Positions 7,003 to 9,452 of a stretch of 9,452 nt of DNA are shown here, piece after piece. Location: NCBI GenBank assembly GCA_027075825.1, contig JALSZZ010000237.1, positions 1 through 9,452 of the forward strand, written 5' to 3'. The notes beneath the pieces were generated by a model. That model was not told the DNA's origin and did not search any database. It worked only from the letters and a program-made list of their open reading frames with translations. Each line of letters opens with the position of its first letter. Positions within the stretch are counted from its first letter, which is position 1. This DNA is from Mariprofundaceae bacterium. Lineage in GTDB: Bacteria > Pseudomonadota > Zetaproteobacteria > Mariprofundales > Mariprofundaceae. A program made the translations under genes and the position numbers.

Positions 7003-7263
7003 TTACTCCTGAATCAGGTGGTCTTTTTTGGCTAAACGGTGGCCACAGCACACCCCGGGAACCGGGTCATAACCACCACGGGCAAACGGATGACAACGAC
7101 ACACCCGCCGCAGGCCAAGCATCAGTCCGCGCCACACGCCATGCCCTTCAATGGCCTCCAGCATGTATTGCGAGCAACTGGGCACATAAATGCAGCGGCC
7201 ACGCATAAACGGGGAAACAGCATACTGATAAACGCGAACCAGTTGAATCAAAACGTTTTTCAT
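7003..7263 (-). CDS. yidD: Membrane protein insertion efficiency factor YidD
   Basis: The 86-residue protein carries the YidD family signature: an N-terminal amphipathic segment (LIQLVRVYQYAVSPF), YVPSCSQYMLEAI (residues 26-38) and RCHPFARGGYDPVP (56-69). YidD is a small inner-membrane-associated protein that assists YidC-dependent insertion. Its ATG overlaps the rnpA stop by four bases (ATGA), and yidC follows after seven bases, the standard order. The C-terminus has extra cysteines (VCC) of no known importance. Confidence 0.95.
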   Translation of the reverse strand: MKNVLIQLVRVYQYAVSPFMRGRCIYVPSCSQYMLEAIEGHGVWRGLMLGLRRVCRCHPFARGGYDPVPGVCCGHRLAKKDHLIQE

Positions 7264-7616
7264 GCTGACGAAGGCAAAAGACGGTTGAACAGTTCACAGA
7301 TGCGGTGCTGCAACGAAGCATGATGCGCCAGCAATGCCGTCTCCTGAGCCAACGGGATCACCAGTATATCCACGCCATGAAGGCGCAACGGGTGCTGGCG
7401 AAATACTTCACGAATATGCCGTTTGAAACGATGACGGGCAACGGAGTTGCCATATTTTCGCGATACTGCAAAACCAATTCTCGCATGCGCAAGGCCATTA
7501 CGCCGCCAGATCAGACGCAAGCCACGCGACTGAAGGCGTTTACCCCGGCGCATGGCGGCAAAATCAGCCTTGCTGCGCAGGCGCATGGTTGGAGGAAATG
7601 CATACAAACCTGCCAT
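7260..7616 (-). CDS. rnpA: Ribonuclease P protein component
   Basis: RnpA is the protein cofactor of RNase P, which trims the 5' leader of pre-tRNAs. The 118-residue product opens GLYAFPPTMRLRSKADF, the usual FP...RL...DF start. It has RIGFAVSRKYGNSVARHRFKRHIREVFR (residues 46-73), the conserved basic RNR-type motif region, in which the commonest RNRIKR reads RHRFKR. The ATG at 7616 is immediately preceded by an in-frame TGA, so no longer protein is possible. No strong ribosome binding site is visible; the region upstream is the tail of the rpmH terminator. Confidence 0.96.
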   Translation of the reverse strand: MAGLYAFPPTMRLRSKADFAAMRRGKRLQSRGLRLIWRRNGLAHARIGFAVSRKYGNSVARHRFKRHIREVFRQHPLRLHGVDILVIPLAQETALLAHHASLQHRICELFNRLLPSSA

Positions 7617-7635
7617 TCAATCATGTAAAAGGGAA

Positions 7636-7661
7636 GAAAAAAGCCGGGGCTTCCCCCGGCT
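7636..7661 (-). terminator. Intrinsic terminator between rpmH and rnpA
   Basis: On the minus strand AGCCGGGG (7661-7654) pairs perfectly with CCCCGGCT (7649-7642) around a GAAG loop. The stem runs straight into a run of T. This is a textbook strong terminator, located 57 bases after the rpmH stop and 20 bases before the rnpA start. It probably attenuates readthrough from the abundant rpmH message into rnpA. Confidence 0.9.
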
Positions 7662-7718
7662 GTTGCTTCTGACACACATTAGCTGACTGCCACACTGGTG
7701 GTCAGTATGCTGACCTGA

Positions 7719-7853
7719 CTAGCAGGACAGACGCTTGCGGCCTTTGGCCCGGCGGCGATTAATGACGGCACGACCGGAACGGGTGGCCATACGGGCGCGG
7801 AAGCCATGACGGCGAGCACGACGAATACGGCTCGGTTTGTAAGTAAAACTCAT
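7719..7853 (-). CDS. rpmH: 50S ribosomal protein L34
   Basis: A 44-residue, highly basic protein with the L34 pattern: [40 protein letters not shown]34 is a small 23S rRNA-binding protein of the large subunit. The usual C-terminal Ser/Val/Lys residues are replaced by a short SC ending. The ATG at 7853 is preceded by CGGGGTT about eight bases upstream, a modest ribosome binding site. Neighbours follow the standard rpmH-rnpA-yidD-yidC order, but dnaA is not on the other side; pstB is. Confidence 0.97.
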   Translation of the reverse strand: MSFTYKPSRIRRARRHGFRARMATRSGRAVINRRRAKGRKRLSC

Positions 7854-7984
7854 CTGATAACCCCGAATAACGACCTGCGTTTTTTCTTCTGTTGCAGGTG
7901 GTAACTGAATAATTCTTGCTGCTGTCGCTCACGATCAGCCCCTTGCACAGCCAGCATATACCATGGCCCGCCAGAGGGCCGCGA

Positions 7985-8012
7985 ATGGTAAGAGCAGCCT
8001 GCCTGCTGTCAA
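7985..8012 (-). promoter_or_regulatory. Candidate rpmH promoter
   Basis: On the minus strand a perfect TTGACA (8012-8007) is followed after 16 bases by TACCAT (7990-7985), which matches four of six bases of the -10 consensus. It lies between the pstB stop and rpmH and would give a leader of about 125 bases. A better -10 is not apparent nearby. Confidence 0.45.
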
Positions 8013-8041
8013 CTTCAAATTCCGAAAGCAGGAACCACTGC

Positions 8042-8056
8042 CGCATACGGTATGCG
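8042..8056. repeat. Perfect palindrome CGCATAC-G-GTATGCG
   Basis: Seven-base arms flank a single central base. It lies about 30 bases upstream of the -35 box of the candidate rpmH promoter and about 60 bases after the pstB stop. No T-run follows on either strand, so it is not a good terminator. A regulator-binding site is possible, but nothing identifies the protein. Confidence 0.4.
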
Positions 8057-8116
8057 TATCGGAAAACAGGGGGATCGCACATTTCCTGGCAGCGAACCGC
8101 CCGAAGGGTAAAATCA

Positions 8117-8944
8117 TCATCCTCTGGAACCATTCACATAAGCAGCGGTCAGCGCATTGGCTGGCGCCTCAAACACGTGCTGGCACTGACCAAACTCAAT
8201 GAGTTTGCCAACACGTTCGGTCATCCAGAAAAAGGCAACATAATTGGCGACACGCCGGGCTTGTGCCAGGTTGTGGGTGACGATGACCACGGTGTAACGT
8301 CCGCGCAGGCGGCAGATCAAATCTTCTACCACGCCGGAGGCAATCGGATCCAGTGCGCTGCACGGCTCATCCATCAGCAGGATTTCCGGCTCCAGCACCA
8401 GGGCGCGTGCCAGGCAGAGGCGTTGCTGCTGTCCGCCGGAGAGCGCCAGCGCTGGCGTATTCAGCCGATCTTTGACCTCATCCCACAGCCCGGCATCGCT
8501 TAGCGCGCTTTCAATTTTTTCATCCAGGGTGTGGCGATCCCGTATGCCGTGTTCGCGCAACGGCAACTCCAGATTGCGGTGAATCGACAGCGGGAAAGGG
8601 TTGGGGCGTTGAAAAATCATGCCGATACGGCGACGAAGTTGCAATGTGTCAACGGAACGATCACGCACATCCAGACCATCCAGAAGAATACGCCCGCTAC
8701 TGCTGGCACCAGGGATTTCTTCCGTCAGACGATTGATGGCCGATAAAAAACTGCTTTTACCACAGCCGGAAAGGCCAATCAGGGCGGTAATACAACCCTT
8801 GTAAATATCCAGCGAGACATGTTCCAGCACTGCTTTGCCGTGATACGCTACTGAAAGTTCACGGATCTGAAGTTGCGACACCGGTTTACAGCAAGGACTG
8901 GCCAGCCTCACGTCTCCCAGTGTAAACGGATGCTTATGATTCAT
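8117..8944 (-). CDS. pstB: Phosphate ABC transporter ATP-binding protein PstB
   Basis: PstB is the cytoplasmic ATPase of the PstSCAB high-affinity phosphate importer. The 275-residue product shows Walker A GLSGCGKSS (57-65; family usually GPSGCGKST), the Q-loop MIFQRPNPFPLSI (109-121) typical of PstB, signature LSGGQQQRLCLARAL (168-182), Walker B ILLMDEPCSALDP (188-200) and the H-loop VTHN with His224. About 20 residues precede the usual start of the domain. The ATG overlaps the pstA stop (ATGA), so translation was coupled to pstA. No phoU follows. Because the upstream pstA is truncated by what looks like a mobile element, expression of this intact gene is doubtful unless a promoter lies in the element or the pstA remnant. 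Confidence 0.95.
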   Translation of the reverse strand: MNHKHPFTLGDVRLASPCCKPVSQLQIRELSVAYHGKAVLEHVSLDIYKGCITALIGLSGCGKSSFLSAINRLTEEIPGASSSGRILLDGLDVRDRSVDTLQLRRRIGMIFQRPNPFPLSIHRNLELPLREHGIRDRHTLDEKIESALSDAGLWDEVKDRLNTPALALSGGQQQRLCLARALVLEPEILLMDEPCSALDPIASGVVEDLICRLRGRYTVVIVTHNLAQARRVANYVAFFWMTERVGKLIEFGQCQHVFEAPANALTAAYVNGSRG

Positions 8945-9327
8945 ACGCTTAATCTCCTCTGTAGCCAGCGCGCCGATAGCAATTGCGCCAGTACGCTGAA
9001 ATACAATACCAGTGCAATCAACAACAAAGCCGAAGCATGGGCGGCGGCATCGCCACCGGTGACGTTCATCGACAAATCATAAATATGAACCGACAGGGCG
9101 CGACCAGAATCCATCAGCGATTCCGGCATACGATCGACATAGCCACTGGTGAAAATCAGCGCCGCAGTCTCAGCCATGGCCCGACCTGTGCCGAGCACAA
9201 GCCCGGCGACAATGGCCGGTGCCGCCGCAGGCAGCAGAATATGCCAGATGGCTGTGGCGCGGCGCATACCCAGCGCCTGTGCGCCCAGCCGCCAGTTATC
9301 ACTGACAGCCCTCATGCCGATCTCGCG
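8941..9327 (-). pseudogene. pstA: pstA 3' fragment, phosphate ABC transporter permease truncated by insertion
   Basis: About 128 residues of PstA are recognisable: the coupling-helix (EAA-type) region RAVSDNWRLGAQALGMRRATAIWHILLPAAAPAIVAGL, then GRAMAETAALIFTSG, SLMDSGRALSVHIYDLSMNV and a final membrane helix. Full PstA proteins have about 280 or more residues, so the N-terminal half and its membrane helices are missing. Going upstream, PstA-like sequence extends through EIGMRAV to about 9325. It then meets TTA CGC and an in-frame TGA at 9334-9336, with no continuation in other frames that I can recognise. The break coincides with a GTAAGCG sequence resembling an insertion-sequence end. An ATG at 9315 could give a 124-residue remnant, unlikely to form a working permease. 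Confidence 0.75.
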
Positions 9328-9452
9328 TAAGCGTCAAACCAACCTCATCTACCGCTTTCCGATATAAGCCACAGCATTCGCCGCATCGTAACTGATGGGA
9401 GGTGAAGATGTCGATATTGGCTATTCCTGAAGGTAATGCGGAGCGTGAAGCG
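9327..9452 (+). mobile_element. Left end of a probable IS66-family insertion sequence (partial)
   Basis: GTAAGCGTCAAACC begins exactly where PstA similarity ends. IS66-family elements are known for terminal repeats beginning GTAA, often GTAAGCG, and for short upstream regions before the first gene; here the first start codon is 81 bases inside. A TATAAG -10-like box lies at 9363-9368 on the plus strand without a good -35. The other end, and so the inverted repeat and the target duplication (predicted to copy GATCTCGC at 9319-9326), lie outside the window. The family is inferred from the terminus only. Confidence 0.5.
9408..9452 (+). CDS. Start of an unidentified gene, possibly the first IS66-type accessory ORF (tnpA-like)
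   Basis: Only 15 codons are visible (MSILAIPEGNAEREA). The ribosome binding site GGGAGGTG (9397-9404) before the ATG at 9408 is one of the best in the window, so this is probably a real start. It diverges from pstA and lies 81 bases inside the GTAAGCG boundary, where the first gene of an IS66-type element would be expected. The visible residues alone do not identify a family. Confidence 0.6.
   Translation, partial: MSILAIPEGNAEREA

Noticed and set aside
7681..7718. Clustered CTGAC/GTCAG repeats after rpmH
   Set aside because: The possible hairpins are short, bulged or mutually exclusive; the strong terminator just downstream explains the region better.
7854..8116. Possible oriC next to rpmH
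   Set aside because: There are no DnaA-box (TTATCCACA-like) clusters and no AT-rich unwinding region, and dnaA is absent.
7916..8503. Plus-strand frame of 195 codons over pstB and the gap
   Set aside because: Most of it is antisense to pstB, and it has no ribosome binding site.

Overview
The window reads as a proteobacterial chromosome segment. The order rpmH-rnpA-yidD-yidC-mnmE, together with the rpsF-priB-rpsR-(DUF2232)-rplI cluster, is typical of gammaproteobacteria and close relatives such as Zetaproteobacteria. A PriB-like gene between rpsF and rpsR argues against alphaproteobacteria and Gram-positives. The S18 protein has a four-ligand CxxC...CxxH zinc-type pattern not usual in enteric bacteria, so I lean to a deep-branching gamma or zeta lineage without certainty.

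Left end (1-1012, + strand): the C-terminal part of an unrecognised coiled-coil protein is followed, with a 4-base overlap, by a BioH-like alpha/beta hydrolase (biotin synthesis). A GC-rich hairpin and T-run close this unit where it converges with rplI.

Centre (1069-7853, all - strand): a long housekeeping run transcribed right to left. It begins with rpmH (L34). A strong intrinsic terminator lies between rpmH and rnpA. Then come rnpA, yidD, yidC and mnmE, which are overlapping or separated by only a few bases. A 378-base gap follows, holding a candidate promoter and a structured leader, then rpsF (S6), priB, rpsR (S18), a DUF2232-type membrane protein and rplI (L9). Together these genes serve ribosome assembly, RNase P, membrane protein insertion, tRNA wobble modification and replication restart. 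The rpsF leader contains two well-formed hairpins. The one nearer the gene has CACCGC/GCGGTG arms around a perfect inner hairpin and is a good candidate for the S6:S18 autoregulatory element.

Right end (8117-9452): pstB (phosphate ABC transporter ATPase) is preceded by only the 3' part of pstA. PstA similarity stops near 9325, exactly where a GTAAGCG sequence begins that looks like the left end of an IS66-family insertion sequence. Just inside it, a well-formed ribosome binding site and a divergent + strand start codon open a gene that runs off the window. The phosphate transporter therefore appears to be broken by a mobile element.

Most notable points: the insertion-truncated pstA, a priB gene that seems to lack an ATG/GTG/TTG start and probably begins at a CTG overlapping the rpsF stop, the rpsF leader structure, and the terminator placed between rpmH and rnpA. 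I found no CRISPR array, tRNA, rRNA or convincing origin of replication.
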